Part shown: in pieces, positions 26,501 to 33,156 of the stretch
Layout: every line of letters starts with the position of its first letter
Numbering within the stretch: position 1 is the first letter of the stretch
From: Bordetella parapertussis
GTDB taxonomy: Bacteria; Bacteroidota; Bacteroidia; Chitinophagales; Chitinophagaceae
Direction: 5' to 3'
DNA length: 33,343 nucleotides
NCBI GenBank assembly: GCA_943331005.2
Contig: CALQJX020000033.1
Coordinates: 1-33,343, forward strand
Translations under genes and position numbers: made by a program
The notes under the pieces: generated by a model
Told to the model about the DNA's origin: nothing
Databases searched by the model: none
What the model saw: only the letters and a program-made list of their open reading frames with translations

Positions 26501-27598
26501 AGTAATACTGTTATTGCTACTGCAGGTAGCGGCACAGGTGTTATAACTGGTGTCTCGGCAGGTGCCGTTGTTATATCTTATACACTGCCTACAGGTTGCG
26601 TACGCACCACCTCGGTTACTGTAAACCCGCTGCCATCAGCAGGTACAATATCGGGTACAGCAGTAGTTTGTGTGGGAGCTACTACTTCACTATCATCTAC
26701 AGTGGGTGGCGGCACCTGGAGTACTACAACCGGAAATACTACAATTTCCACATCGGGAGTAGCTACAGGGGTTTCTGCAGGTATTGACACTATAAAATAT
26801 ACCGTAGTTACAGTTTGCGGCACTGCAACCGTTTCTTACCCTGTTACAGTAAATCCATTACCTGTTGCAGGTAGCATTAGCGGCAGCGGCAATGTGTGTC
26901 TGGGTCTTACTACAACACTTATAGCCGGTACTACCGGAGGTTCATGGAGCAGCAGCAATACTACTATTGCTACTGTAGGCACAGGTGGTGTGGTTACAGG
27001 TGTGGCACTGGGAACGGCAAGTATATCATATACAGTAACCAATTCCTGCGGCTCAGCTACTGCTACTACTATAGTAACAGTAAATCCGCTGGCAGATGCC
27101 GGTTCTATATCAGGCGCAGATACTGTTTGCCAGATAGATACCATTCACCTCAGCAGCAGCATAATAGGCGGCACATGGAGTAGCACCAACCCTGGCATTG
27201 CTACCGTAACAGCAACAGGTATTGTTGCGGGCGTTACTCCGGGCACTGCAACCATCAGGTATATTGTTACCAATGTGTGCAGCGCAGATACTGCCACAAA
27301 AGTGGTGGTGGTAAAACCATCATCTGCTTGTGTAACTGGTACAGAACAGGTAACAGTAAAAACTACCGGCTTCAGACTGTACCCAAACCCTGCCAGAGAT
27401 GTAATAACAATAGAAACTGCTACAGCGGGTACTCTTACAATATTTAGTATAGATGGCAGGACAGTTGGTCAGTTCCACATCATGCACCCGGCATCAGTGA
27501 TCAAACTGAACAATGAGATTGCTGAAGGAGTTTATATGTGTCGTTTCAACGGCAATAATGGTTCTGTTGCAACTGTAAGGCTAATATATCAGCCTTAA
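20516..27598 (+). CDS. Giant T9SS-secreted adhesin with 28 Ig-like repeat modules (2360 aa)
   Basis: A Sec signal peptide (MKRKIILLPLLCAFFYLITS) is followed by an N-terminal domain (about 25-195). This carries a C-x4-C-H motif (C38, C43, H44 in SGCGGGSCHG) and resembles the choice-of-anchor/Reelin-like domains with a Cys-Cys-His motif found in Bacteroidota surface proteins. Then come 26 modules of about 73 residues of Big_2 type (C at the start, GGTWSSSNTAVATV, G-V-[AS]-AGT, ITY, a second C, TVNPLP, ITG). Two modules of a different type (SGGGTFCNSTT...YYFRAQ...GCWGPEG) sit between Big_2 units 7/8 and 8/9. The last 80 residues are a T9SS type A sorting domain (LYPNPARDVITI). Each Big_2 unit has two cysteines, suggesting one disulfide per unit. 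Probable role: long cell-surface fibre for adhesion or gliding (inference). It ends at a terminator; the promoter is unclear. Confidence 0.9.
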   Translation: MKRKIILLPLLCAFFYLITSSYSSGPGSVGIYGYTSGCGGGSCHGTSGATASTTVSMQLLNSSLSPATHYVAGGSYFIRITGTQTSGSLTLPNFGFQVSAVNGSSASVGTLGTAGGTTHLATAAGISMTEHGSAMGATSGSGGAGTTYVVTVPWTAPASGTGAVTLRGLINAVNTGGADAGDKWNTGNSSVTELTAITGAPFSVCTGSNITLANAAAGGAWTSSNTAIATVSSGGGLVTGVTTGTVTITYTLGGSFVTQNVTVNANPGAIGGSTIICATQTSTLTNSVAGGTWISGTTSVATIGSSSGLLTGVSAGTSIITYAIGTCSTTTTVTINALAPITGSASACVGSSTSLSNVNTGGTWSSSNTATGTINATGMPGVLAALSAGTTNITYVLPTGCTSTTTVSVNNAPAAIGGTLAVCLSSTVTVTNSVSGGTWSSSAGTGNISVGAATGIISGLTGGTANLTYTLAGGCFSTAIVTINSLPSIITGSTTFCANATTTLANITPAGTWSSSNTAIATIDPSTGIASGVSTGGGTASISYILPTGCRRVTTITVNPISPISGTLTVCPGNTTTLTSAPAGGAWTSGTTAVATVVSGTGVVSGTASGTSIITYTISPSGCNAKATVTVNSNAAITGGGAICAGENLTLANSIAGGTWSSSNTAVGTINSSGTVTGIASGTTNITYTNPTSCISSTIITVNALPALVTTSGGGTFCNSTTISATGGSGGTIYYQGTTSGGTSTATAAATQTVTATGTYYFRAQSATGCWGPEGSVTVTINPNPAAITGVASVCVGATTALSSTTPSGTWSSSNTSVATVSGAGLVLGITAGTSNISYTLATGCFAVLTVTVTNTPATVTASGGGTFCNSTTINAAGGSGGTIYFQGTTSGGIATATASSAQTVTASGTYYFRAQAVGGCWGPEGSVTVTINPNPAAITGTLSVCEGANTSLANATTGGTWSSSNTTVAGITSGGLASGLAAGTSTIIYTLTSTGCSAAAILTVNPLPGSISGISSVCIGSTATLSDATPGGTWSSSNTAVATVGSATGTVNGLIAGTSVVTYSLPTGCLRTTTVTVDPLPASLSATAPTVCVGATITISSATSGGTYSTAAGTVTVDGSTGVVTGVSAGTGVITYTLGTGCFRTFTVTCNPLPAAITGAGSVCVGSNTTLTSTTTGGTWSSTNTTNGIIGSSSGLATGLVAGTTTISYTLSTGCAITRVFTVDPLPTSITGTGSTCIGSSTTLSSTPSGGTWSSGNTSIATAGSATGIITGVALGTTNITYTLSTGCIRITPVTINPAPTAGTISGSTSVCTGLTVALTSTVSGGTWSSSNTAVATVNTSGVVTGVAAGTTTISYSITSACGTVVSTTNVTVTTSATAGTISGPADVCLAGTGTLSSSVLGGTWSSSNTAIVTINATSGLITGVSLGTATMTYTISSSCGTAVSTRVITVNPVPAAISGSISVCVNGTFAISGPTGGTWSSANTSIADIGSASGVLTGVAAGTTTITYTLSTGCFTTKVVTVIALPASIGGTLSLCAGTSATLTNASGAGTWSSSNTTVATIGATSGTINAVSAGNSNIIFTLSSTGCASLAILTVNPAPASITGTTGICLGATTTLSSATTGGTWSSSNTAIAVAGSATGIITGAGTGTALISYTLPTTCRRTTFVTINPLPATIGGTLNVCEGATTTLTDATSGGTWSSGDVSIATIGSGSGLVTGIAAGTATISYVAATGCLRTAVVTVNPLPAAITGTTSICPGATATLSSSTTGGLWISGSTSVATVVTATGVVAAIAAGTSSITYSVPTGCITTTILTVNPLPAAITGALSTCLGSSATLASTTTGGTWSSASTGVATINPTTGVVTSVATGATNITYTSTAGCIRTASFTVNPLPASIAGTAEVCIGFASTLTNTAVGGIWTSSNTAVATIGATSGIMTGISAGTATISYTLSTGCSNSIVITTNPLPATITGPSSVCAGSNITLSATTTGGSWSSSNTVIATAGSGTGVITGVSAGAVVISYTLPTGCVRTTSVTVNPLPSAGTISGTAVVCVGATTSLSSTVGGGTWSTTTGNTTISTSGVATGVSAGIDTIKYTVVTVCGTATVSYPVTVNPLPVAGSISGSGNVCLGLTTTLIAGTTGGSWSSSNTTIATVGTGGVVTGVALGTASISYTVTNSCGSATATTIVTVNPLADAGSISGADTVCQIDTIHLSSSIIGGTWSSTNPGIATVTATGIVAGVTPGTATIRYIVTNVCSADTATKVVVVKPSSACVTGTEQVTVKTTGFRLYPNPARDVITIETATAGTLTIFSIDGRTVGQFHIMHPASVIKLNNEIAEGVYMCRFNGNNGSVATVRLIYQP
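22648..22887 (+). repeat. Variant module A, first copy, within the giant adhesin
   Basis: About 80 codons encoding SGGGTFCNSTTISATGGSGG ... TYYFRAQ ... GCWGPEGSVTVTINPNPAAITG, unlike the Big_2 units around it. The second copy begins 450 bases later. Boundaries are approximate. Confidence 0.75.
23098..23337 (+). repeat. Variant module A, second copy, within the giant adhesin
   Basis: Nearly the same protein module as 22648-22887 (GGGTFCNSTTI, GTYYFRAQ, GCWGPEGSVTVTINPNP are shared), separated from it by a single Big_2 unit. This suggests duplication of a two-unit block. Boundaries are approximate. Confidence 0.75.
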
Positions 27599-27623
27599 GA
27601 TTTTCCGTTTCCATTAACCCTAT

Positions 27624-27656
27624 AAGGCGTGCGCTATCCGGTCCGCGCCTTTTTTT
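27624..27656 (+). terminator. Terminator of the giant adhesin gene
   Basis: Stem AAGGCG (27624-27629) with CGCCTT (27646-27651), extended by a G-T and a G-C pair, with the closing T run at 27650-27656. Confidence 0.85.
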
Positions 27657-27670
27657 GTACCGGTATATGC

Positions 27671-27701
27671 AATAAAAAAGGCTGCACAACGTGCAGCCTT
27701 T
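27671..27701 (-). terminator. Terminator of the sdhCAB operon
   Basis: Perfect 11-bp stem (27677-27687 with 27691-27701, loop AAC); the minus-strand tail is T-rich (TTTATT). It lies about 30 bases after the sdhB stop. Confidence 0.88.
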
Positions 27702-27730
27702 GAATAATAGATTTGAAAGAAGTAAAGATA

Positions 27731-28501
27731 TTATCCCTGCGCACTACCAGAAAATGCAGCACCCAGATATTCCCTGTTCAGGCGGGCGATGTTCTCGATA
27801 GAAATACCTTTAGGACATTCAGCTTCGCAGGCGCCAATGTTGGTGCAGCTACCAAAACCTTCTGTATCCATCTGGTTGACCATATTAACCGCACGTACCT
27901 TACGCTCAGGATCGCCCTGTGGCAACAATGCCAGGTGAGATACCTTAGCTGATACGAACAGCATTGCAGATGCATTAGGACAAGCTGCCACACATGCACC
28001 ACAACCTATACACGATGCAGCTGCGAAAGACTCATCAGCTTTCTGCTTTTCTATAGGCAGCGCATTCGCATCCTGTGCATTACCTGTGTTTACAGATACA
28101 TAACCACCGGCAGCTATGATACGATCGAAAGCCCTGCGGTCTACAACCAGATCCTTGATAACCGGGAATGAATTAGCGCGCCATGGCTCTACTACTATAG
28201 TGTCACCATCTTTATACTCGCGCATGTGCAGTTGACAAGTAGTAGTTTGTCCCCATGGACCGTGTGCACGGCCATTGATGTGCATACTGCACATACCACA
28301 GATACCCTCGCGGCAGTCATGGTCGAAAGCAACAGGCTCTTTACCTTCTGCAACCAGTTGTTCGTTCAACACATCGAACATTTCCAGGAACGACATTTCC
28401 GAAGAAATATTCTTGACCTGGAATGTTTCGAATCCACCCTTTGCATTGTTATTCTTCTGACGCCACACTTTTAGTGTGAGGTTCATTGTATAGTGTTGCA
28501 T
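27731..28501 (-). CDS. sdhB: Succinate dehydrogenase/fumarate reductase iron-sulfur subunit (256 aa)
   Basis: Electron-transfer subunit of complex II, on the cytoplasmic face of the inner membrane. It passes electrons from SdhA FAD to the SdhC haem/quinone site. All cluster ligands are visible: [2Fe-2S] C63, C68, C71 and C89 (CREGICGMC ... TTTC), [4Fe-4S] C164, C167, C170 and C174 ([12 protein letters not shown]), and the third cluster at C219, C225 and C229 ([12 protein letters not shown]). The spacing CTNIGAC (C-x5-C) differs from the usual C-x2-C-x2-C beginning and fits the non-classical Bacteroidota type. The start ATG at 28501 is used; a second in-frame ATG is five codons later. It is last in the operon, 93 bases after sdhA, a gap that holds a small GCAA-loop hairpin but no U tract. 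Confidence 0.96.
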   Translation of the reverse strand: MQHYTMNLTLKVWRQKNNNAKGGFETFQVKNISSEMSFLEMFDVLNEQLVAEGKEPVAFDHDCREGICGMCSMHINGRAHGPWGQTTTCQLHMREYKDGDTIVVEPWRANSFPVIKDLVVDRRAFDRIIAAGGYVSVNTGNAQDANALPIEKQKADESFAAASCIGCGACVAACPNASAMLFVSAKVSHLALLPQGDPERKVRAVNMVNQMDTEGFGSCTNIGACEAECPKGISIENIARLNREYLGAAFSGSAQG

Positions 28502-28594
28502 ACGCTATTCGTTTAAGTATCGTTTTTATGGTCCGCAGCAGTGCCGCGGCTACATGTTTATGTCTTTTTTGTGCAGGCCTTGCGGCCTTCTTTA

Positions 28595-30571
28595 TTATTT
28601 GTAGCTCCTTGCACTCGGGTGAACCACTTCATACTTCAGTTCTTCCTTGTGCAGTTCGAAGTTGCTTTCGCCTTTGAATTCCCAGGCTGCTACATACATG
28701 AAGTTTTCATCATCACGCAGTGCTTCACCATCTTCTGTTTGATACTCTTCGCGGAAGTGACCACCACAGCTTTCGTTACGTTCCAGTGCGTCTTTACACA
28801 TCAGTTCGCCCAGTTCTATGAAGTCTGCTACCCTGCCGGCTTTGTCCAGCTCAGGATTGAACTCATTTATTTCGCCCGGTATACGAACATTGCTCCAGAA
28901 TTCTTTGCGCAGTGCCTGTATCTCAGCTATGGCTTCTTTCAGTCCTTTTTCACTACGGCCCATACCACATTTGTCCCAAATTATCTTGCCAAGGCGCTTG
29001 TGGAAGCTTTCCACACTTGCTGTACCCTTAATGCTCATGAGCTTGTTGATACGGTCGCTTACCTCTTTCTCTGCTGCTACGAATGCAGGATGATCTGTAG
29101 GTATAGCTTTTGTGCGGATGTCGTCAGCCAGATTATTACCCAAAGTGTAAGGAATAACGAAATAACCATCTGCCAGACCCTGCATCAGTGCAGATGCACC
29201 AAGGCGGTTAGCACCATGATCACTGAAGTTAGCCTCGCCCAGTGCATACAGGTTTGGTACAGTGGTCATCAGTTCGTAGTCTACCCACAGGCCCCCCATT
29301 GTATAGTGAACCGCAGGATAGATACGCATTGGTACCTCATATGGATTTTCGCCGGTGATCTTCGCATACATATCGAAGAGGTTACCGTATTTTTCTTTCA
29401 CTACATCTTTACCAAGTGCAATGATCGAAGATTTGTCAAGATTTGGCTTGCCCTGTTTGTTGGCCTCTACTTTACCATAGCGCTCTATCGCTGATGCGAA
29501 ATCGAGATATACGGCCATTTTAGAAGAACCTACACCATAACCGGCATCGCAACGCTCTTTGGCAGCACGGCTGGCCACGTCGCGTGGTACCAGGTTACCA
29601 AATGCAGGATACCTGCGTTCCAGGTAGTAATCTCTCTCTTCTTCAGCTATATCGGTTGGTTTGCGGTTGTCGCCCTGTTTTTTAGGCACCCATATACGAC
29701 CATCATTACGCAGCGACTCTGACATCAGGGTCAGTTTTGACTGGTGATCGCCGCTAACCGGGATACATGTAGGGTGGATCTGAGTGAAACATGGGTTGGC
29801 GAAGAATGCACCCTGACGGTGTGCCTTCCAGGCTGCAGTAACGTTGCTGCCCATAGCGTTGGTAGACAAATAGAATACGTTGCCGTAACCACCTGTGCAC
29901 AACAGCACTGCATGACCGAAATGGCGTTCCAGATTGCCCGAAACCAGATCGCGGGCAATGATGCCGCGTGCCTTGCCATCTATCTTCACTACATCCAGCA
30001 TCTCATGACGCGAGTACATAGTAACATTACCCAATGCCACCTGACGCTCCAGCGCCTGGTAAGCACCTATCAGCAACTGCTGACCAGTCTGGCCGGCAGC
30101 ATAGAAAGTACGCTGTACCTGAGTTCCACCGAAAGAACGGTTGCTCAGCAAGCCACCATATTCGCGGGCAAAGGGAACACCCTGAGCCACACACTGGTCT
30201 ATGATGCTGGTGCTCACCTCTGCAAGACGGTGCACATTGCCTTCGCGGGCACGGTAGTCACCTCCTTTTATTGTATCGTAGAACAGGCGATAAGTACTAT
30301 CACCATCATTCTGGTAGTTTTTTGCGGCATTGATACCACCCTGCGCAGCAATAGAGTGCGCACGGCGCGGGCTGTCCTGAAAACAGAAAGCCTTTACCTT
30401 ATAACCCATCTCGCCCAGCGATGCTGCAGCAGATGCGCCTGCAAGGCCTGTTCCTACTACTATTATTTCCAGCTGCCTCTTGTTGGCCGGGTTCACCAGC
30501 TTACAGGTAGACTTATACGTTTTCCATTTGGAGTCTAACGGACCGGCAGGTATTTTAGAATTTAACGCCAT
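28595..30571 (-). CDS. sdhA: Succinate dehydrogenase/fumarate reductase flavoprotein subunit (658 aa)
   Basis: Catalytic subunit of complex II, oxidising succinate to fumarate in the TCA cycle and feeding menaquinone through SdhB and SdhC. The FAD-binding Rossmann motif is [12 protein letters not shown] (38-49). The covalent FAD attachment histidine is H72 in [15 protein letters not shown]. Active-site segments include [16 protein letters not shown] and the [10 protein letters not shown] arginine region. The Gly-rich second FAD motif is [22 protein letters not shown]. The length of about 650 matches the B. subtilis/Wolinella-like class, not E. coli SdhA (588). It lies between sdhC (65 bases) and sdhB (93 bases) on the same strand. 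A 317-aa open frame on the opposite strand is a shadow. Confidence 0.97.
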   Translation of the reverse strand: MALNSKIPAGPLDSKWKTYKSTCKLVNPANKRQLEIIVVGTGLAGASAAASLGEMGYKVKAFCFQDSPRRAHSIAAQGGINAAKNYQNDGDSTYRLFYDTIKGGDYRAREGNVHRLAEVSTSIIDQCVAQGVPFAREYGGLLSNRSFGGTQVQRTFYAAGQTGQQLLIGAYQALERQVALGNVTMYSRHEMLDVVKIDGKARGIIARDLVSGNLERHFGHAVLLCTGGYGNVFYLSTNAMGSNVTAAWKAHRQGAFFANPCFTQIHPTCIPVSGDHQSKLTLMSESLRNDGRIWVPKKQGDNRKPTDIAEEERDYYLERRYPAFGNLVPRDVASRAAKERCDAGYGVGSSKMAVYLDFASAIERYGKVEANKQGKPNLDKSSIIALGKDVVKEKYGNLFDMYAKITGENPYEVPMRIYPAVHYTMGGLWVDYELMTTVPNLYALGEANFSDHGANRLGASALMQGLADGYFVIPYTLGNNLADDIRTKAIPTDHPAFVAAEKEVSDRINKLMSIKGTASVESFHKRLGKIIWDKCGMGRSEKGLKEAIAEIQALRKEFWSNVRIPGEINEFNPELDKAGRVADFIELGELMCKDALERNESCGGHFREEYQTEDGEALRDDENFMYVAAWEFKGESNFELHKEELKYEVVHPSARSYK

Positions 30572-30636
30572 ATGATTGTTTAATTCAAGGTCAGAATTTA
30601 ATAAGATAATATCTTAATGCTCAATTCGTTGCTGTA

Positions 30637-31320
30637 TTAGTGGCCGCAGCTTGCTATGTAATGCAGGTATACAGGCATACTGGCAAATATCAGCGGGATA
30701 AGGATAGCAAATCCTACACCTATAGACCTGATCATGCCCTTGTATTTGTTGGTAGCCAGACCAAATGTCTGGAACGCACTAAAGAAACCGTGCATCAGGT
30801 GCCATGCCAGGGAGAAACAGCCCAGTACATATATTACCACCACCCACAGTTCTGTGAATACAAATATCATTTTGTGATAAAGATCTTCTTCTTTCCAAAT
30901 ATCACTTTCAAATGCCTGGCCATAACGGTTAGGAGCCCAGAAATGATAGAGGTGAAGAATGAGGAACATAAGGATCAGCGTACCCAGCAGACCCATAGAG
31001 CGGCTGTACCACTTGCTGGTTTTGTTGCCTGCACTTACTTCGTAGCGCTGGCTGCGACGCTTAGCGTTCTGCGACCACAGGGACAAACCCTGTATGATGT
31101 GTACGGCAAGACCCAGGAACAGGCCTATCTCCATGATCCTTACCGCTACATTGCCACCCATAAAGGCAGCAGCCTCGGTAAAGTGCTTACCATCATCTGC
31201 CCAAAATACCATGGCGTTCACATAGCAGTGCACCACAAGAAAAAGAATGAGAAACAGACCTGTTGCGCCCACCAGTACTTTTTTACCTATAGACGTGCTG
31301 AAATAATTTTTCCAATTCAT
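30637..31320 (-). CDS. sdhC: Succinate dehydrogenase cytochrome b subunit (227 aa)
   Basis: Membrane anchor of complex II of the single-subunit, five-helix (di-haem, B. subtilis/Wolinella-like) type. There are five hydrophobic segments (about residues 14-36, 60-80, 107-127, 151-176 and 193-220). Histidines sit in or near them as candidate haem ligands: VVHCYVN, LAVHIIQG, LILHLYHFW, LAWHLMHGF. These classes oxidise succinate with menaquinone, which fits a Bacteroidota. It is the first gene of sdhCAB, with a consensus -7 element 41 bases upstream; no separate sdhD is present, as expected for the type. Confidence 0.94.
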   Translation of the reverse strand: MNWKNYFSTSIGKKVLVGATGLFLILFLVVHCYVNAMVFWADDGKHFTEAAAFMGGNVAVRIMEIGLFLGLAVHIIQGLSLWSQNAKRRSQRYEVSAGNKTSKWYSRSMGLLGTLILMFLILHLYHFWAPNRYGQAFESDIWKEEDLYHKMIFVFTELWVVVIYVLGCFSLAWHLMHGFFSAFQTFGLATNKYKGMIRSIGVGFAILIPLIFASMPVYLHYIASCGH

Positions 31321-31361
31321 GTTATCTGGGAGTATTTAAAAATTATTGACTGTTGTGGGCG

Positions 31362-31369
31362 CAAAGATA
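31362..31369 (-). promoter_or_regulatory. -7 promoter element of sdhCAB
   Basis: Reads TATCTTTG on the minus strand, a full TAnnTTTG match; leader about 35 bases. No perfect -33 TTTG. The stretch from here to 31586 has no gene and no other clear signal. Confidence 0.65.
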
Positions 31370-31586
31370 ACACGCCTGTCAATAAAAAGCCAATAAAATG
31401 AACCATAAGTAATGAACACCCTGTGGATATAGTAACTAAATCGCTGTTTATCAATCGAAGAACCGCTCTGGTAAGGGGTTTCAGCCTACTCTTACGCCTC
31501 CGTCTGCCTTCATCATTTTATCCTATTGCGGTATACATAAAGCGCATAACTACTTGTTATTGCAGGTATTAGCACCATTTTGGCAC

Positions 31587-31618
31587 AAAAAAAGAGGCAG
31601 TTCCTGCGAACTGCCTCT
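31587..31618 (-). terminator. Terminator of the small Lys/Ala-rich secreted protein gene
   Basis: Perfect 11-bp stem (31593-31603 with 31608-31618, loop CTGC), followed on the minus strand by seven T. Confidence 0.93.
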
Positions 31619-31641
31619 CTAATGCATTCTAAAAGGGTCAA

Positions 31642-31869
31642 TTATTTCTTGGCTGCTGCTTCTTTTATAGCAGGCGCAGTTGCTTTGGCATCTTTTTTAG
31701 TATTGGTAGCCTTAGCATCTTTCTTAGCAGTAGTTTTTGTCTCGCTGGTAGATATAGCACCTGCTACATTCTGCACCGGAGCAGCTGTGTTCGATTTCTG
31801 GCCCTGTGCAAAAGAAGTACCAGCGCACATTACTGCTGCTGCAACTACAGATAACATGATCTTTTTCAT
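31642..31869 (-). CDS. Small secreted Lys/Ala/Thr-rich protein (75 aa)
   Basis: A standard signal peptide (MKKIMLSVVAAAVMCAGTSFA) with cleavage before QGQ leaves a mature chain of about 54 residues. This is very rich in Lys, Ala and Thr and has no aromatic residue, so it is likely disordered. It contains an imperfect tandem repeat (AKKDAKATN then TKKDAKATA). Similar tiny basic exported proteins are common in Bacteroidota and lack a known function; binding to nucleic acid or anionic envelope polymers is conceivable but not shown. It has its own -7 element 30 bases upstream and a strong terminator, so it is a real, independently expressed gene. Confidence 0.75.
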   Translation of the reverse strand: MKKIMLSVVAAAVMCAGTSFAQGQKSNTAAPVQNVAGAISTSETKTTAKKDAKATNTKKDAKATAPAIKEAAAKK

Positions 31870-31898
31870 AACAGTTATATTTTTTTTGGTTTAGACTA

Positions 31899-31906
31899 CA
31901 AACTTA
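31899..31906 (-). promoter_or_regulatory. -7 promoter element of the small secreted protein gene
   Basis: Reads TAAGTTTG on the minus strand; a TTTG at 31923-31926 lies 16 bp upstream, slightly closer than the usual 19-20. Confidence 0.6.
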
Positions 31907-31959
31907 CTGAAAAACAACATCACAAAAACCAGCCCCTCATTTTTAACGGTTCCCTTACC

Positions 31960-32613
31960 CTACTCCTGCCACAGGAACGGAAACAGTATCACACCAAGCA
32001 TTATTATCAGCACATCCAGTGCCACCAGCACTAAGGCCAGACTCCACCAACCAGGCATGTATATGGGCTGCAGCGCCGTTGCCGCCAGCTTACTCAGTAT
32101 CATCAGTACCGGTGTCACCAACGGAAAACCCAGTATGGCCATCAGCGATGAGTTTTGCTGCGCCCTTGCCGCAATGGCCGACAAAAAGGTAAACACTACC
32201 GACAAACTAAGGCTACCCGTTATAGCAATGGTTATGTATAAGGTACTCTGCACCGGTGGCCACCCCAGCATCACCCCATACAGCAGCAGACTTATGATGC
32301 ACATCACCACCATCAGCAAAGTACTATAGGTAAGTTTGGCAAGCAGAAAGGTGGTTGGCTTTACCACCGTAAAGTAATAACGGAACCTGTGCGGATGCTC
32401 CTGCAGAAAACTTTTGGCCATAGAGTTCACCGCAACAAAAAGCTGCGTTAGCCAGAAGAGTGCATTCCACACCCGGGTATCGGGCTGGCCATTCATCATA
32501 TATACAACAAACACAGTAGCGCCAACATATACCAGCACCCCAAACAGCGCATGCTTCTGCCGCCACTCCATCAGGAGGTCTTTCTTTACCAGCGATACGA
32601 ATGATGATGCCAT
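31960..32613 (-). CDS. ccmB: Haem exporter membrane protein CcmB (217 aa)
   Basis: Membrane subunit of the CcmAB(C) ABC-type complex of cytochrome c maturation system I, in the inner membrane. Six hydrophobic segments are visible. Family landmarks are the N-terminal VKKDLLMEWRQK, FWLTQLFVAVNSMAKSF, the Pro/Gly-containing FPLVTPVLMI region and a C-terminal FPFLW. The start chosen is the ATG at 32613: it gives the family length, and a -7 element (32641-32648) lies 28 bases upstream, inside the 28-residue extension that an ATG at 32697 would add. No ccmA, ccmC or ccmE neighbour is in the window; the next gene on the strand is the small secreted protein. Periplasmic c-type cytochromes are expected in the organism. 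Confidence 0.85.
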   Translation of the reverse strand: MASSFVSLVKKDLLMEWRQKHALFGVLVYVGATVFVVYMMNGQPDTRVWNALFWLTQLFVAVNSMAKSFLQEHPHRFRYYFTVVKPTTFLLAKLTYSTLLMVVMCIISLLLYGVMLGWPPVQSTLYITIAITGSLSLSVVFTFLSAIAARAQQNSSLMAILGFPLVTPVLMILSKLAATALQPIYMPGWWSLALVLVALDVLIIMLGVILFPFLWQE

Positions 32614-32640
32614 TTGCAGATCCGCCTTTGCTACGGGCCT

Positions 32641-32648
32641 CAAATGTA
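32641..32648 (-). promoter_or_regulatory. -7 promoter element of ccmB
   Basis: Reads TACATTTG on the minus strand (TAnnTTTG). Its position supports the internal ATG at 32613 as the start. Confidence 0.55.
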
Positions 32649-32745
32649 CTACCACCCCACCACATTTTTCATGGTCTGCGGCAGTATTTATAAACACGCA
32701 TTGTGAACCCTGTTTTATGACACAATTATTTTTTTTTGAACATTG

Positions 32746-32776
32746 TTTGTTTTTTATAAAACACCTCTTATCTTTG
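32746..32776 (+). promoter_or_regulatory. Canonical Bacteroidota promoter of tRNA-Gly
   Basis: -33 TTTG (32746-32749), 19-bp spacer, -7 TATCTTTG (32769-32776), then the tRNA 45 bases on. One of the two best full promoters in the window. Confidence 0.8.
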
Positions 32777-32821
32777 CAATCCCCAACGCAAACAGCTAAG
32801 GGAAAAGTTCTTAAAAAGTAT

Positions 32822-32894
32822 GCGGAAGTAGCTCAGTTGGTAGAGCACAACCTTGCCAAGGTTGGGGTCGCGGGTTCGAGTCTCGTCTTCCGCT
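32822..32894 (+). tRNA. tRNA-Gly (anticodon GCC)
   Basis: A complete cloverleaf can be drawn. Acceptor GCGGAAG with CTTCCGC, D arm GCTC...GAGC, anticodon stem CAACC/GGTTG with loop TTGCCAA (anticodon GCC at 32855-32857), T arm GCGGG/CTCGT with loop TTCGAGT and two wobble pairs. Discriminator T; CCA is not encoded. Its own promoter and terminator flank it. Confidence 0.97.
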
Positions 32895-32900
32895 CATTGT

Positions 32901-32937
32901 AAAAAATCCATCTTCTCACGGACGATGGATTTTTTTA
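32901..32937 (+). terminator. Terminator of tRNA-Gly
   Basis: 12-bp stem AAAAAATCCATC (32901-32912) with 32924-32935, ending in a long T run; it begins 6 bases after the tRNA. Confidence 0.92.
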
Positions 32938-32992
32938 TTTTGAGCAATATCCATTTGATCAAAAAATATGTGCAACGAAAAAATTTGCATAA

Positions 32993-33000
32993 TATATTTG
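32993..33000 (+). promoter_or_regulatory. -7 promoter element of tRNA-Leu
   Basis: TATATTTG, a full TAnnTTTG match, 14 bases before the tRNA. The -33 position holds only TGTG. Confidence 0.65.
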
Positions 33001-33014
33001 CAGTACAACACCAG

Positions 33015-33100
33015 GCCCTGGTGGCGGAATAGGTAGACGCGCAGGACTTAAAATCCTGTTTGCCGCAAGGCGAGTACGGGTTCGATTCCCGTCTGGGGCA
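33015..33100 (+). tRNA. tRNA-Leu (anticodon UAA)
   Basis: An 86-base class II tRNA. Acceptor GCCCTGG with CTGGGGC (two wobble pairs), anticodon stem CAGGA/TCCTG with loop CTTAAAA (anticodon TAA at 33049-33051), a long variable arm (TTTGCCGCAAGGCGAGT region), and T arm ACGGG/CCCGT with loop TTCGATT. Discriminator A; CCA not encoded. Reads UUA/UUG codons. Confidence 0.97.
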
Positions 33101-33113
33101 CATAACAATTTCT

Positions 33114-33156
33114 CGAAACGCCTGTAAAATCAATACTTACAGGCGTTTTCGTTTTG
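33114..33156 (+). terminator. Terminator of tRNA-Leu
   Basis: 12-bp stem AAACGCCTGTAA (33116-33127) with TTACAGGCGTTT (33137-33148), followed by TTTTCGTTTT-like U-rich sequence. Confidence 0.88.

Larger units (their letters stand above)
21101..27340 (+). repeat. Coding tandem repeat array: 26 Big_2-like units plus 2 variant units
   Basis: Units of about 219 bp, in frame throughout, counted by eye from the translated GG[TASI]W and ITG boundaries. DNA between units is diverged (synonymous and non-synonymous), with conserved cores around ggcacatggagcagcagc. The divergence argues for an old array, not a recent slippage product. The array creates long open antisense frames that are not genes. Confidence 0.9.

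Noticed and set aside
20803..27144. Many open frames on the minus strand across the adhesin (for example 25042-25449)
   Set aside because: They follow the repeat period, have low-complexity Val/Pro/Leu composition and mirror the sense codons; shadows of the repeat gene.
21101..27340. Regular repeats of about 220 bp resembling a CRISPR or satellite array
   Set aside because: They are in frame, encode Ig-like modules without unique spacers, and belong to one 2360-aa gene.
28575..28588. Hairpin AGGCC-N4-GGCCT in the sdhA-sdhB gap as a terminator
   Set aside because: Only 5 bp and no U tract on the minus strand; sdhB clearly belongs to the operon. It may be a minor processing or stability element.
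28541..29494. 317-aa open frame antisense to sdhA
   Set aside because: sdhA is certain; the antisense product is rich in Cys, Phe and His and matches no family.
32614..32697. 28-residue N-terminal extension of CcmB from the ATG at 32697
   Set aside because: The extension holds a -7 promoter element and does not look like a CcmB N-terminus; the ATG at 32613 gives the family length.
32894..33133. 79-aa minus-strand frame over the tRNA-Leu
   Set aside because: Overlaps a certain tRNA, its promoter and its terminator.
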